Origin: Hydractinia symbiolongicarpus
Taxonomy: Eukaryota; Cnidaria; Hydrozoa; Anthoathecata; Hydractiniidae
Assembly (NCBI RefSeq): GCF_029227915.1
Contig: NC_079883.1
Span: 21,638,001 to 21,702,000 of the forward strand
Direction of reading: 5' to 3'
DNA length: 64,000 nt
Shown here in pieces: positions 23,480 through 35,586 of the stretch. Every line of letters begins with the position of its first letter. Within the stretch, counting starts at the first letter, position 1. A model generated the notes under the pieces. It saw only the letters and a list, made by a program, of their open reading frames with translations, had not been told where the DNA came from and searched no databases. The position numbers and the translations under genes are program-made.

Positions 23480-23957
23480 TATTTGCTACACAGATGCAAC
23501 TCATGCCAGTTTGAAGTGTGGATCATCACAAGGTGCATTCATCATATTTGTGAAACACCTGAGCGAAGTTATACCAATCTGCTGGCAATCAAAAAAACTA
23601 CAAAGGGTAACCAAAAGCCCAATTGCTTCGGAAACACTTGCTCTGAGTGAAGGAGCTGATGCTAGTTTTTATTTGGCCAATGTCATACAGCAAATCTGCA
23701 AGTTGACGAAGGTTCCAAAGATCACTTGTATTATCGACAACAAGTCATTATTTGAAACCTTGAAAACGACAAATGTCACAAAGGATTTGAGATTGCGAGT
23801 TGATATAGCCAGATTGAGGCAGATGGTGGAACAAGATGAGATTACTGTCAAGTGGGTTGAAGGAAAACACCAATTAGCCGACTGCTTGACAAAACATGGA
23901 GCGTCTCCAAACAAGTTGCTTGAGGTTTTGGAGACATCCAAAATATCTCTACAATAA
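23480..23957 (+). CDS. Copia RNase H domain, frameshifted from the polyprotein
   Basis: The frame reads CYTDATHASLKCGSSQGAFI, then SKKLQRVTKSPIASETLAL, IIDNKSLFETL and VKWVEGKHQLADCLTKHGAS, the standard RNase H end of Copia polyproteins, and stops at 23957. It is out of frame with the upstream domain, so one lesion near 23465-23480 separates them. Confidence 0.82.
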
Positions 23958-24091
23958 TTGATTGTAGTGATTACCGTTGTGTTTTTTTTGATGATTTTAA
24001 TTTGTTTGTCATGTTGACTATGACAAACAGTTGCAGCATGCAATTTGATATTCTACTTGTGTTGGCTTTAAAATTGTGTTACTGGTGGCAA

Positions 24092-24205
24092 TGTTGATAT
24101 TGCGATTTGTGTTAATTCTGTTGTTATCTTTCAGTAACCAATACAATAGTATTAGAGACTGGTGAAGCCTTCAAGTTACCTCATCAAGGTAAGAATCATT
24201 TAACA
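24092..24205 (+). repeat. Copia 3' LTR
   Basis: Begins TGTTGATATTGCG and ends CATTTAACA. Beyond it the Gypsy integrase resumes on the minus strand. Confidence 0.85.
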
Positions 24206-24900
24206 TGATGGGCAGTGTATCGCGGAGTGTGCGGCCAAATATCACTTCAGCCGGGGATGTTGGTGTGTTTCTGAACAGGAGTATGGCTTGGGTGAACGAT
24301 TCTGTATCGATCTTTCTATTTGGTGCAATATTGTCTTGGAGCAATCTCTTCATTGCTTTGACCGCAACTTCGGCACGACCGTTGGAGCGAGGGTTGCATG
24401 CTGATGATAAACGGTTATGGACACCCCATCAGTTTCAGGAAGTCTTCTGTCTCGCTGGCAATGAATTCTGGGCGTCCAACACTGCTTAATTCTTGTGGAA
24501 CTCCAAATGTGCTAAAGGATTGTTTTAATGCACGAATCAAACCCTTAGCGCCGGTGGTTGTGGGACCATGTTCAGCTTTTGTAATGTGTGGCCAGTTACT
24601 GAATTGGTTGACAACAACTAGGTACCATTGACCATGTAGTTTGAAGGAATCTGAGGCGATGGCTCCGAACGGTGACGTTGGGATGATTGGTTCGATAGGA
24701 AGCAGATGAGGTTGGCTGGGTGCGATCTCCAAGCATGTGTTGCAGTTGATTCTCTTTAGTTGGATGCTTTGCGAGCCGGGCCAGAAGACTGATTGTTTTG
24801 CTCTTTCAGTCTTTCCAGTCGTGCCTTGATAGGCTGAATGTAAGCTGGCGCACACTTCCGAACGAAGGGCTGGAGAAATTACTGTCCTTTTGCCAAGCAT
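24206..24900 (-). pseudogene. Gypsy integrase, N-terminal and core part
   Basis: Minus-strand frames include RTVISPALRSEVCASLHSAY, a decayed zinc region ending INCNTCLEI, the core SFKLHGQWYLVVVNQFSNWP and LIRALKQSFSTFGVPQELSS, and then LLFRNTPTSPAEVIFGRTL leading to the Copia insertion. Frames shift at about 24.4 kb. The expected catalytic aspartates are partly replaced (for example ELSSVGRPEF where D-GPEF is usual), showing decay. Confidence 0.8.
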
Positions 24901-25205
24901 TATAACGTCGTCGATGACGGATAATTGATCTCGATATTGCCAATAGGGTTGTCATTAAAGCCGCTAATGATTGCATCAACGAGTATCTGCATATAAGAGT
25001 CTTCTTTGGTTGCTGAACGAACCTTTTCCCATGTGATGGCGTGTATTTTGTCATGGTCGGATCTGACTGACGCAACAATTGTTTTCTCCATCGAGTCGAA
25101 AATTGAAAAGATACCATCCTCCATGTCGTTATTTCTGACGGCCGGTTTGCGAGATGTTGCGTCTGAGGCAGGAATCACCTTCCCGGGAATGTGGTAGATT
25201 TTGAA

Positions 25206-26600
25206 TCACCATGGTAGGGTCCTCTGTTTTGGACTAAAGATTCTTGTGTTGGTTATCTCAGCAAGTGCCCTTTCGGATAGAATGCCTGTGAGTGGTTGGT
25301 GGTTGGTTAATATAACTAGGTTGTCACAACCCATGGTGAAGAATTTTGTGTCTTCCAGCGCCCATGCGATTGCGAGTGTCTCTCCTTCAATGGCTGCATA
25401 GTTCTGCCAAGCTGGTCTGAGGAAATGCGAGCCAGCTAATGTCACCTTCCACCCGTCAGGACAGCATTTCGGTTTGTCAGACTCGCATTTACAGTGCTTT
25501 TGAAACAATCAGTATGCTATGCCTGTTTTCGACCAATCTGAGCTGAGGCAGGTTTTCCTTTGTGGGTCGAAGATTCGGACTCCTTCCTTGATAGAGTCTA
25601 TGATGAGAATTTTATACTGTTTGAATGCGGATTGTAGTTCATCAGACCATTGGAATGGTATCTTTGGGATTAGCAGGGCCTTGAACGGTAACATGATCCT
25701 TGACAGCTGGTTGTAATGAGAGACTTGGTTAATGAGACCAAACCAGAAACAGATGTCAGAAATGTTTTTCGGTGTTGGAAACTGTCTGATTGAATCTAGA
25801 TATTTGTCCAGAGGGCGAACTTCGTTTTCAGTTATATGGAAGCCGGCAAATTTAATTTCCTTTTGGGAAAATTGGAATTTAGAGGGGTTAAGTACGATTC
25901 CTTTCTTTCCTGTTAACTCAAGATAGTCTATGATGCGCTACCAATGTTCCTCAAGATTTTTGTCCCATAAAGCATTCTCGTCCACGCATTGTGTTTTTCT
26001 TGGAACATCAGCAATGATCTCGTCGTATCGATGAGTGTATCCATCTCCGCTTGCGATGAATCCTTGAGGAGCAGCACAATAACGGTAACGACCAAACTCA
26101 GTAATGGAGGTCAAATAGTGTCTATCTTCGCTTTCTAGTGGAACGGAATGGTAGCCATTCCAAGCAACAGTTACAGTGCAGTATGTACACGGTGGGATTG
26201 ACCAAGCTTGGTGGAATAGTGAAACAGTATGATGAGTGTCTCTGATACAGTGTTTATTTAATGACTGGAAATCACCAACCCGACGAGGATTTCAATCAGG
26301 TTTTCTTGTCCAGATGGCTTGATGATACCAAGTGTTTGGAGTGTTTGGCTCGACTTTTTCAATTACTCCAAGTCGTACGTCTTCGTCCAACTGATTTTTT
26401 ACTTTTTCACGCCAATGGATTGGGATTGGAGCTGGAGTATGTACTGCTGATGGTTCTGCGTCAGGTCCACGTCCAGCTTGTAGGGAGCTCTAGTGGGTGC
26501 ATTTGTTGAACGTTGAAGACGAATATTGACTGAGGAACCATTCTCTCATCTTTGGGACATTCTCTACATTCGGGACGAAAGGTAGTTTGGTTGGACGAGG
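25206..26600 (-). pseudogene. Gypsy reverse transcriptase and RNase H, decayed
   Basis: The RNase H part reads NYAAIEGETLAIAWALEDTK and CDNLVILTNHQPLTGIL, preceded by the connection region IPFQWSDELQSAFKQYK. Further upstream the reverse transcriptase is broken by stops, with recognisable pieces such as GIVLNPSKFQFSQKEIKFAG. No intact catalytic box was found. Confidence 0.75.
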
Positions 26601-26623
26601 GGGTGGGTGGCCTCGGGTCAAAT

Positions 26624-27079
26624 TTACATTGTTCTTTTGTTGATGCCGCCGATGTAGAGTTTGATTGATCTGGTGTGCCAACTGGTGTGCTGGCTGGTGT
26701 AGTCAGTGCGCTGACTGACGTGGTTGGTGTATCTGTGACGGCATTGATGGTATGGGAAATCTTTTGGGATGATCTGTAGGTTGTCCATTGCTTTTCGGCT
26801 GAGGTAAAATAGATTAGTGGAATCAGTTACGTAAATCATCTCCTCTGTTTCAACGCGTTGACCGAGGTTGTGTGGACCGGATAATCTAGCCAAGACGGCA
26901 CCTAAGATTTGTATGCCTTCTTCGTTGGCAGCACGCATGCTACGTTTCACAGGTACAAGATCACTTTCGTGAAATCCACATTTCTTGAACGTTTTCATCC
27001 CCATCAGGGAAGATTGTGCACTAGTGTCAGTGATTGAAGTGACACTGGTGGATCTGATATGTCGATATGGAATGTTCAT
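26624..27079 (-). pseudogene. Gypsy protease-like region
   Basis: Contains ITDTSAQSSLMG, where retroviral-type proteases have D-T/S-G-A. The Gly is replaced by Ser, so the active-site triad is damaged. It is followed by ILGAVLARLSG and YVTDSTNLFYLSRKAM, conserved in this group of invertebrate Gypsy elements. Confidence 0.7.
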
Positions 27080-27176
27080 GTAATCATTTTGAGATTTTTT
27101 TCAGATTTGTTGGTATAAATCCTAAATTTGATTGATAAGTTTCTTACATTGTTTGCAGTTTGTTTTAATCAATAGT

Positions 27177-27875
27177 TTATTCTGTATCTCCTTGAATGTC
27201 ACTGTTGATTGCACTGGTTTGAAGTTGATGAGCAGGAGTAGAAATTGCACGAGACGCCATTTCTTTATTCTCAATGGTGGTGATTGTATCGTTAAGTGAT
27301 CTTTCATCAAGTTCAGGAATACCAAGAACCTCCTTTTTGATGTCCTCGTCAGCAATTCCTGAGATAACAACATATTTTACCATTTCGTCAGGGTAGTCGA
27401 TAGAATGGTCACAGTTTGAACAGTCCTTTTTAAAAGCACATGTTTTGCAGCAAACGATCTAATGGGTCGTCCGTGATTCTGGTTAAGTGCCAAAAATTTA
27501 GCACGGCGCACACTGGCTGCAATCGAAATGACTGCAAGTTTCTTAATCGAATTCAAAAGTTCTAACTCGGTAGTGGTAGCTATGTCACGTACGTCTTTGA
27601 AGAGTTCGGCTTCAAGGTCAGGGTTGCAACACTGCCAGAGGTGTGTGGTAATTTGCGTTGTAGGAATGTCTGTTCCATTTTTAAATAAGTTCCACTTTTT
27701 AACAAAAGCGTTCCAATTGCTATCTCTTGAGGTCTTTGTTTTGTTCTTGAGTGTGGCTGACATTTCTGTGTGTATGAGTCAACGCATGTAGGTTGAGCTG
27801 TGCTGCAGCAAGCACTGACTCTGTCGCAGCGACCTCGAAATCACAGCCAGGAATTGGGCAAGTGATGCTTGCCAT
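27177..27875 (-). pseudogene. Gypsy gag
   Basis: Probable start ATG at 27875, reading MASITCPIPGCDF with a C2H2-like N-terminus, then after a frame change NWNAFVKKWNLFKNGTDIPT, PDLEAELFKDV and SVRRAKFLALNQNHGR. A second frame change leads to CAFKKDCSNCDHSIDYPDEM and KEVLGIPELDE. This matches the gag layout of invertebrate Gypsy elements with a C2H2 start. At least two frameshifts are present. Confidence 0.75.
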
Positions 27876-27934
27876 TCTGGACATAAATATTCACGTCTCT
27901 TTAAAGTGATGATCAGTTAAAACATGAAACATTT

Positions 27935-28036
27935 TGCAATTTCATTAATTAGTTCTTCAATCAATAAAATGTTTTAACTAAAAGAATAAAAGTGCATACA
28001 AGGTTAAGTAAGTATAGCGTAAGTTATCACTTAACA
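27935..28036 (-). repeat. Gypsy upstream LTR
   Basis: 102 bp; see the matching copy at 18094-18195. It is the 5' LTR relative to the Gypsy coding strand. No convincing primer-binding site follows it. Confidence 0.85.
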
Positions 28037-28590
28037 AAGTGCGATCAAAAAACGAAGGGGTAAAGGGGACCCGATTTGATACAGGAGGGGGAGGGGGCAT
28101 GTATACACACTAGTCTCAAAATGGTGGCTGTGCATTAGTTGGTTTTTTTTCTAGATAGTTTTGCTTGACTTGAAGCTTGATAGCTAGCTAGCCTACACGG
28201 ATATTAACTATAATTAAATTTTTATTTTTAGAGTACAAGACTATGTATGTTCTCTCTTTTGTCAAAAAGGCAAAAAGTCTGCATCTCATTGAAGCTGCTG
28301 CTGTTTTTTGGCTAAAGAATGATATAAAATAAATGTAAATAAATCCCCCAAGACTGAATAGGGTTAAAGAGACCCATATAACATAAGTTATCTATCAGTT
28401 TTTAAAAAATCCTATGTGGTTCTGAAGATATTAAGCTTAAAAGATTTCCATCAGACTTCATGGCATCATTAATAATAATGTAATAAGATGGTCAGCATTT
28501 TATTTTTTAAATATCTTGCAATGTTATACACTTTTTTGCATTGGGACTTCTATTAGTGATGTTATCTTGATATAAATAAAGTTTAGAATT
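28037..28590. other. Intergenic stretch, nothing recognised
   Basis: AT-rich with a G-rich patch at about 28060-28100. No gene or terminal repeat is visible. Confidence 0.5.
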
Positions 28591-28599
28591 TCTAAGGTC

Positions 28600-29890
28600 C
28601 TGGTAAACAGGAAAACAACTTGGGATACACTGGCCTCCAAAGACTGTAATATTGAAGGATATCATATTGCGAGAAATGACAGAGATAGTGAGGGTGGAGG
28701 TGTGATTATAGCTGTCAAAGAGAGATATAAACACGTCACAATGGAAGTAACACAGAAAAGAGAAAATAAACGGTAGGTAATAAGACTATAGCTATGTCCC
28801 GAAGGCAGATAGAGAAAGAAAGAGATATTGCAAGAAATAAACACAAATAAAGAAAGAGAAAGTCATTGTGATGGGGGATTTTTACTGCAAAGTGGGAAAA
28901 CACATAATTGGGAATAATGATGAAGTGACAAAAGGAGAAAGGATACTTAAGAAAACAGTGGAGAAAACAGAAACAAATTTGATAAACGCATGGAAGAATT
29001 GCATGGGAACATGGAGCGGAATAGAAAAAGACAAGCAATCAGTTTTGAAGAGAAAGAAATGAATATATAACTTGAAGAAAGTGACAGTAGATGAGAATGG
29101 AAGGTACTCACCATATAGAATGATCAAAGAAAACAATGAAGAAAAACATGGATATACAAATCATAGGGCAATTATAATGGAGATTGTATGGAATGTTGAA
29201 ACGAAAGGAGAAAATAAACCAAAAAATATTATGACAAAAAGGGGATGATAAATATAAACTTGAGATTGAAAAAAACAAAATATTAGATATATTAATGAAA
29301 ACATGCTTGATACAACAAGTATTTGATGAATGGGAAAGATAAGAGACAGGAATATGGTGAAAGGGTTGACAAAAGGGGTGAATATGAAACAGATTGTTAA
29401 TGAAGGCAAAAAGAAGGCTGAAGACGGTAGACAGGCAGATATATACAGTAAATAAAAGGAAAACTAAATGGCATGATAAAAGAGATAATATCAATTGGAA
29501 GAGAAGAAAATTTGGCCAAATTTAGCAATGAGGCACAGTTAACAATGTGTGGAAAAACTGTTGTGCCATCTATTGTCTTTAACTTAGAAGCGTGTAAAAA
29601 GGAACGAAAAATACTTGGTATTTGGGAACAGAAATAATTGGAAAAGACTTATGAATAGATTTGAACGTTATGGATGGTATGATAAAACAGGAATGAAAAA
29701 AACTAGTAAAAAAAATATATGAGAAGATAAAAAATAAGTGAAGAAAAAGAAAACACAATGAAAAAAACGAAGACACCAAAAAAATGAGAGTAGAGCTAGT
29801 AGAAAGAGATACAATAGAACACTTGGAGAGAGCGCAAAAATTGGATCGAAAAGAAAAGGAGAGAAAAAAGGGAAAAAAAAGGAAACAAGT
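28600..29890 (+). mobile_element. Decayed LINE with endonuclease and reverse transcriptase remnants
   Basis: The plus strand encodes CNIEGYHIARNDRDSEGGGV followed by IIAVKERYKHV, the start of an AP-type endonuclease. IVMGDFYCKVGKHIIGN then gives the catalytic GDF block, and GRYSPYRMIKENN with YTNHRAI corresponds to the domain end (SDH box altered). Further on, SNEAQLTMCGKTVVPSIVFN and a few basic pieces match the end of a reverse transcriptase, so the middle is deleted. Many stops make it a relic. Confidence 0.75.
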
Positions 29891-30402
29891 CTTGCGCTAA
29901 ATTCCTTCAAATAAAGGAGCCTGATGCTTGTTGGCAACAACAAAGAGGAGGGGAAAAAGATTAAAGATTAATATGCCCTTTTGCAGTCCAATAAAGGCCC
30001 TACACTTAATCGGTACAGGCAAGTGTCCATCGGTCTACTCCTTCTATTTTTAATGGACTGTAATTACAGTAACATTTAAAAAAAAATAATCATTTTTGTG
30101 TCTTAAAATCATGTTGAAGAATATGTACATGTAATAAAGGGGCAGAATATGTTTGTTGTAACATCCTCCTCCTTATACAGTTTTTAAAAACTTCAAACAT
30201 ATGAATAATCAAACCATCAAAGATAAGCATAGGATTTCTTAAACATTGCAGATTATCTTAATTCTACTGAGTATCAGCATTCCTTCTTTAAAAATCAGTA
30301 ACATTATGCACATTCATTATCTTTTTTATGGTCATAATTGATTTAGCATTTATTTTTATATGTAACTTAATTTTACTTTTAGATATAACACTATCTGTAT
30401 AT
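29891..30402. other. Upstream region of NAXE
   Basis: AT-rich, no gene. A possible splice acceptor (TTTTACTTTTAG) ends at 30382, so a 5' untranslated exon may lie upstream. No TATA or initiator motif stands out. Confidence 0.4.
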
Positions 30403-33400
30403 ATGCGTAAAGGCTTGAAACTACTGCAGGGGCTTTGGTCTTGTAGAGTGTTAAGCATTAACAGTTCTTCTGTTATAAACCGTTCTCCAAGTTTTCTGCA
30501 TTGTAACATAGTCACTACATCAAAGGCAAGCATGAAGTTTCTCAATCAAATCGAAGCACAAAACATAGATATTGAATTGTTCAATGATTATAAATACACA
30601 ATAGAACAACTTATGGAACTTGCAGGTAAACCTTTCCTTCTGTTGTACCTTAAGGGAATTAATTTTTGCGGGAACTTAATTTCGCAAGAGTTTTTTTTTT
30701 AGGAAATTTAGCGGAAAAAAAGGGAATTTAATTTCGCGGATCAACATGATTTGGAAATTTCGCGGGAATTTAATTTCGCGGATAAAGTGTCTCCAAAACT
30801 TTTGCGTGAATTTAATTTCGCGGATCCAAATTTTGTAAAATTTTAAAAGTAAGAAATATGAATTTTAGTAACTCTTAATATATCTTTTCTTTAGCTATAC
30901 ACCATATCACCCTCTAAAATAGAAAATATATTCCCAAAGTCATCCTCATAATCGGAATCACTATCCAGATTGTTTTCATGTATGTACATGTCTCTTTTAA
31001 GACTATTTTCCAAACGGTCTTCATTTTTGAATGGGTCACACGCTAGGATGGAGGGAGCTGATGTTGTTGAGGCTGCTATAGCTGTACCACCAAAAAAAAG
31101 CAAAAGAAAACGCAAATCAAGGAAAAACCAGCTCCATGATGTAAAGATATTAGAACCTTTTTTAATAAAAGCAATGTACGAAATGAAAATGAAGAAATCA
31201 CTATTGTTATTGATTAAACATTGTTAAAATTAAAGGAGTGTTTTCATTGTGTCAACCTCACAAATTTTAGTCTCAAATCACAGATTTTAGTCTCAAAACA
31301 CAAATTTTATACTTTAACATATATATCATAAAGTTCCGAGTGTATTTCCAGTTCAAAATTCACATGGAATCACAAAACATAGTTCATAATTGCGGGGTAG
31401 GTTTATTTACTGAATTTTATGGTATCTAAAATTAAAAAAAATTAAAATAAAAATTAAAGAAAAAAAATAAAATTTAATTTCGCGGATGAACGTGTTTTCG
31501 AAATTTCGCGGATGAAGCACATTTGGATTTTTCACGGGAATTAAATTTTGCGGTTTTGACCAAAAACCGCCAAATCCGCGAAATTTAATTTCCTTAAGGT
31601 AGCAGTTTTGCCTTGGTATAATTGCCTTGGTTCTTCAGTAAAAAAATATTTTTATTGTGATATAACGTTACTGTAATATATACCATCAGTTTTATTGTTA
31701 TTTTTGAATGTGGGGAATTGATCAGGATGTTGAAAATAACATTAATCAATGAAGGGAAGGACAGGTAAGTGCTGCCAATAACCATAACAGGATAATCAAA
31801 CCAAAACGCTGGTCTAAGGGAAGATGGTATTGCAATAGCATGTCTCTTTTGTTGACCCCCCCCCCTCCCCCCTTCTCCATTTTAAGACTGTAAGTTATTC
31901 AAAAACTGACAAAACTTTTGTATAGCACTTTGCTTCGGTGACGTTGTGTGCTTTCTCTTATCTCTTTTACGCTGGTAAGAAAAATGATGAAAAATAGGGT
32001 GTAAATACTTTTTATCAGTTGATTTTGTTTGTTTATTTCCTTCTGATACTTCATGCTTAATATTTTTTACGAAAGCAACATATAAATAAATGCTTGCTAG
32101 TGTAAGATAAAGACCTGTTTTTGAAAACGGTTTACAGATAAATTATAGGCACTTTACTTTTATGTTGTACTACAGGCCTGAGTGTCGCAAGTGCAGTTGC
32201 AAAGTCGTTTCCGACAGACTCTTTGTCAAATCCAAGCAAAAAAGTGTTGGTTTGTTGTGGGCCAGGAAATAATGGTGGTGATGGATTGGTTGCTGCAAGA
32301 CATTTAAAGCTATTTGTAAGTGTTATTTTCTTGACCTCGAAAGACTTTCGGAGATTTTTTTTTACCGTTTGTAGATCACTTTTTGCCTAAATATTCAGAT
32401 TTAAATTATATTTTCATGTGATACAACAACTTAGATATCAATGAAATTAAAATAGAAAACGAAAATGAAAATTATGTAAAGTTGCTACAATAGATGACCA
32501 TATTTTTTATTTTTTGGCTAGACGTATGACATTCGTTTTTTCTTTTCCCTATACTGGGAGCTTTTATGAACTAAAAACAACTAAACATCAGTACAAGTAA
32601 AAACTGTACATATGCGCTCTATGCTTAGCGAATCGTATAACATGTTTACAGAGTGCATGTATGTTCACGAACAAACAATATGAAAATGATTCTTGTTTAA
32701 AACATTCTCGGCAGAACCATATGCGTCTGTACGGAAATGTTGTTCAACAGTCACGTCCAACAGTTTGGGAGTCCTCCAAAAGATTTCTTAATAGCTGCGT
32801 CCAGGCCTTATTTTCTAACTATTTTTAAACATAAGTTTATTGAACACATTGTTCTGTCAATTTGGCAGGCTGTCTCGGAGATGTTGTTATGTAACCAACG
32901 AAGTGCCATTGATAACGTAAGGCTTCCATAATTCTTGATACACTTTGATAAATTTAGAGAGACGTTTAAACTTTGTGCGATTTCTAAATGACGAGTAATA
33001 ATTGGTAATTGGTTATATTAGACACACTGAGGAAGAGTAAATTACAGACAACATGAAATGGGTTTTTTCCTAGAAGTACCAATGGCAATAAATAAACCTT
33101 CTGGTCGTCCTTTTTTCGAAGTCTTTGGAATCTTTATTTACAGACGAAATATGTGAAATGCCGTACTTCTAGCCAAGAAAATACAAAATACGGTCACGTA
33201 CTTGTAGCCGATTCGAAAATTATGAGTGCAATTATTAGTAGCGTGTGCCACCAATAATGATAAGAAACTTCCCCGAACTCATGTTTTACAATCAAACAAG
33301 CCGTTTTTGTAGTAAAAACTGATCATTAGTACCGTTTTGTGCTTGTATAATTGGATTTGGGCAAATAAGTTAAAGCTTCTTGTAAACCAACATGGAGTTT

Positions 33401-34651
33401 ATTGATTTTTAAACTTGCATTTTCCGTAGAAAATTCACTAATAGACAAAGCAATGCATAAATATAAAAAAAGGGTTCGAAAGATAAACCAAATAAGTTTT
33501 ATCTTTTTTTTTTGTTTGTTTGTCCAAATGTTATCAAGTAATGGCTGCTTCAATTGCAACTTTTTTAAATTTAATTTTCTGTATAAAAATCGTATATTCA
33601 TGAACAAAAATTTTAGTTTTTGCCTCCTAAAACTTTTGCCTTAACTTTGTAAGAAGTGCAACGCCAGATTAGGCAGCTACTTCTACTTTTTAGGGCTATG
33701 TTCCAGAAGTGTACTACCCAAAAAGACCAAACAAGGACCTATTCAACAACCTCACGATACAATGCAAACGACAATTCATACCCTTTCTTGACGACATGCC
33801 GGATGCTAGTTACGTAAATGAAAATTATAACTTCGTACTTGACGCCATATTTGGGTTTAGTTTCCGTGGAGACGTTCGGCCGCCGTTTGATTCGATCATA
33901 GATATACTAAAAACCGTTTCGATACCACTCGCATCAGTTGATATCCCATCAGGTGAGTGTTTGAGTAGAATTTGTTCTGCCTTGGAAAAAGCCCACTAAG
34001 ATCTTTTACCTTGCGGGATAATTGGGCTCGCATCAAAGTGGTCATTATTGCGCCTTATTTAGGACCACAAAAAGTGCTTACGCTTACCATAAAGGAAGTG
34101 AGATATTTGCGCTACAGCGGAAAATGCAGTCAAATCAAAACAGACTAAAAAAGCTTTTGATCAAATATTCTTAAATTCTTTTAGTCAAGTAAATTTGTAA
34201 TCTGTATTTTGCGGTGAATGTCCGCTGTATTAAACGCCCCGCAGTAATAAATGCCCTGTCTAAATATGAGGTTTATTTGAATTACTGTTTTAAGTAATGA
34301 ATTTCGCGAACACATTCTCACAAAAAACGTTCCGAATTTTCATGATTCATAGCATCCAAGGTTTTTATAAATGAAATAAAAAAAAATAGTCGCAATATTT
34401 AAAAAATATATATATCTATTGTATCCTTTCAAATTTCAGGATGGAATGTTGAGAATGGGAACTCAGATGGGATCAAACCCGACGTTTTAATATCATTAAC
34501 CGCACCAAAATTATGCGCATCAAAATTTAAAGGCGAACATCATTACTTAGGCGGAAGGTTTGTACCCAAGGCGCTGGAAGAAAAATATCACTTAGACTTG
34601 CCTTACTTTCCTGGCACGGATTGTGTTGTATTGTTACCGAAAATTAAATGA
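30403..34651 (+). CDS. NAXE: NAXE, NAD(P)HX epimerase
   Basis: YjeF_N-family enzyme that interconverts the R and S forms of hydrated NAD(P)H so that the partner dehydratase can repair it. Four exons: 30403-30625, 32176-32315, 33694-33952 and 34440-34651, all GT-AG with phase kept. The ATG at 30403 gives a start rich in Lys, Arg and Ser without acids, fitting a mitochondrial presequence, before [20 protein letters not shown]. Later landmarks are [78 protein letters not shown] and [17 protein letters not shown]. These cover the whole family domain including the glycine-rich nucleotide loop. Length is about 277 residues, as expected. Intron 1 holds a 952-bp DNA element. Confidence 0.96.
30648..31599. 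mobile_element. CCTTAAGG-ended DNA element in NAXE intron 1
   Basis: It begins CCTTAAGGGAATTAATTT and ends with the complement AATTTAATTTCCTTAAGG, flanked by TA on both sides, which suggests Tc1/mariner-type TA insertion. Both ends carry several copies of AATTTAATTTCGCGG-like motifs. The centre has a minus-strand frame (31115-30891) with an acidic stretch [14 protein letters not shown] and a plus-strand frame with a [12 protein letters not shown] basic run. Neither is recognised. Confidence 0.7.
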
Positions 34652-35586
34652 GCGAGCGAGGATATATATTTAAACAGATGATATTTAAGCAGATTGTGGA
34701 TAGAAAGGGAAAAGTAGACGAACCTCGACGCTGTGCAAGTCAGATACTAAATTATATTAATAACGATGAGGTGACGTAATTTGCAAGACTTGATGAAGGT
34801 CGTTCTGGAAGTGTTTTCTTTTATCGAGAGTAAATATATTTTTAGAGTATTCCTTTTCTTATACTTCAGACATCTGACCCCGCCCTTACCTTAAGTTAAT
34901 TTAATTCGACATTTTTCTTCTTCTCCACCGTTTACGACCACAGCTCCCAGCGTTTAGTATCTGGGCACATGCATGGAATTTTTTTTCTGGTCGCAAAACC
35001 TGTATTTTGAAACTTTGAATAATGAGAGGAGTCAACTGCCGAGCGTTTACAGACGAACCATTTTTTAACAACCAATAACAATTCAGTAAATGCTACCATT
35101 TTTTACTGTAATGGAAATTGCGTGCTGACGTTTAAGAGGTGAGTGCGTGCCATTTTTAAATAAAAAGCAACTTTTAGATTGTAAAAAAATGAAAGTAAAT
35201 TACAATTTTTTGTGCTATTTTTTTTACATATTGTATGCTGACGTGAAAGTAGTCGCTCTGCTGCCAAAACGTCACCTTCAGCCTCCTTACTAACATGACT
35301 AGGTTAGTAAGGAGGCTGAAGGTTATGAACATAACACGATGTAAAAAGAACAGGATGAAATTAAAATTTTATTTCCGTATTTAATTGAAATTTGAAAAAA
35401 GGTCTTAACTTAAAGAAAGATGGACGTTGAGCATAACATGAAAAACATTAATTAAAATTCGAGGCTAAAAAAGCCTCAAATTTTAATTTTGGGTAGGCTG
35501 AAAAAACAAATACGCTAAAAAAATGTAACAAAAACATGTTTTTTTTTAATGCGCTTATCACGTTAATATTTTAAAAACGAGGTTTA
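34652..35586. other. NAXE 3' flank, no gene
   Basis: Presumed NAXE 3' UTR and intergenic DNA. It contains the 21-bp perfect hairpin at 35274-35323; otherwise I see nothing specific. Confidence 0.5.
35274..35323. repeat. Perfect 21-bp inverted repeat with 8-base loop
   Basis: Left arm 35274-35294 (ACCTTCAGCC...) and right arm 35303-35323 are exact reverse complements separated by ATGACTAG. It lies about 620 bases downstream of the NAXE stop codon. It could be a foldback remnant, or an RNA hairpin if transcribed. Confidence 0.85.

Larger units (their letters stand above)
19267..24205 (+). mobile_element. Copia (Ty1) LTR retrotransposon inserted in the Gypsy integrase
   Basis: Short LTRs of 115 bp (19267-19381) and 114 bp (24092-24205) flank a gag-pol region in the order Gag, zinc knuckle, protease, integrase, reverse transcriptase, RNase H. 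Integrase before reverse transcriptase defines Copia. The LTRs differ by about one substitution and one indel by eye, fewer differences than between the Gypsy LTRs, as expected for a later insertion. Two frameshifts interrupt the coding region. No clear 5-bp target duplication was found. Confidence 0.92.
18094..28036 (-). mobile_element. Gypsy (Ty3) LTR retrotransposon, degenerate, with nested insertions
   Basis: Direct repeats at 18094-18195 and 27935-28036 are each exactly 102 bp, begin TGTTAAGTG and end GCA on the minus strand, and differ at about six positions by eye. Between them, on the minus strand, lie gag, a protease-like domain, reverse transcriptase, RNase H and integrase in Gypsy order. 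The coding parts carry stops and frameshifts, so it is inactive. The integrase is split by a Copia element (19267-24205), and the region next to the downstream LTR is occupied by a LINE fragment. No matching target-site duplication was found at the outer ends. Confidence 0.88.

Noticed and set aside
28736-29779. Minus-strand Phe/Ser/Leu-rich frames resembling membrane proteins
   Set aside because: They are antisense to a Lys/Glu-rich LINE relic on the plus strand.
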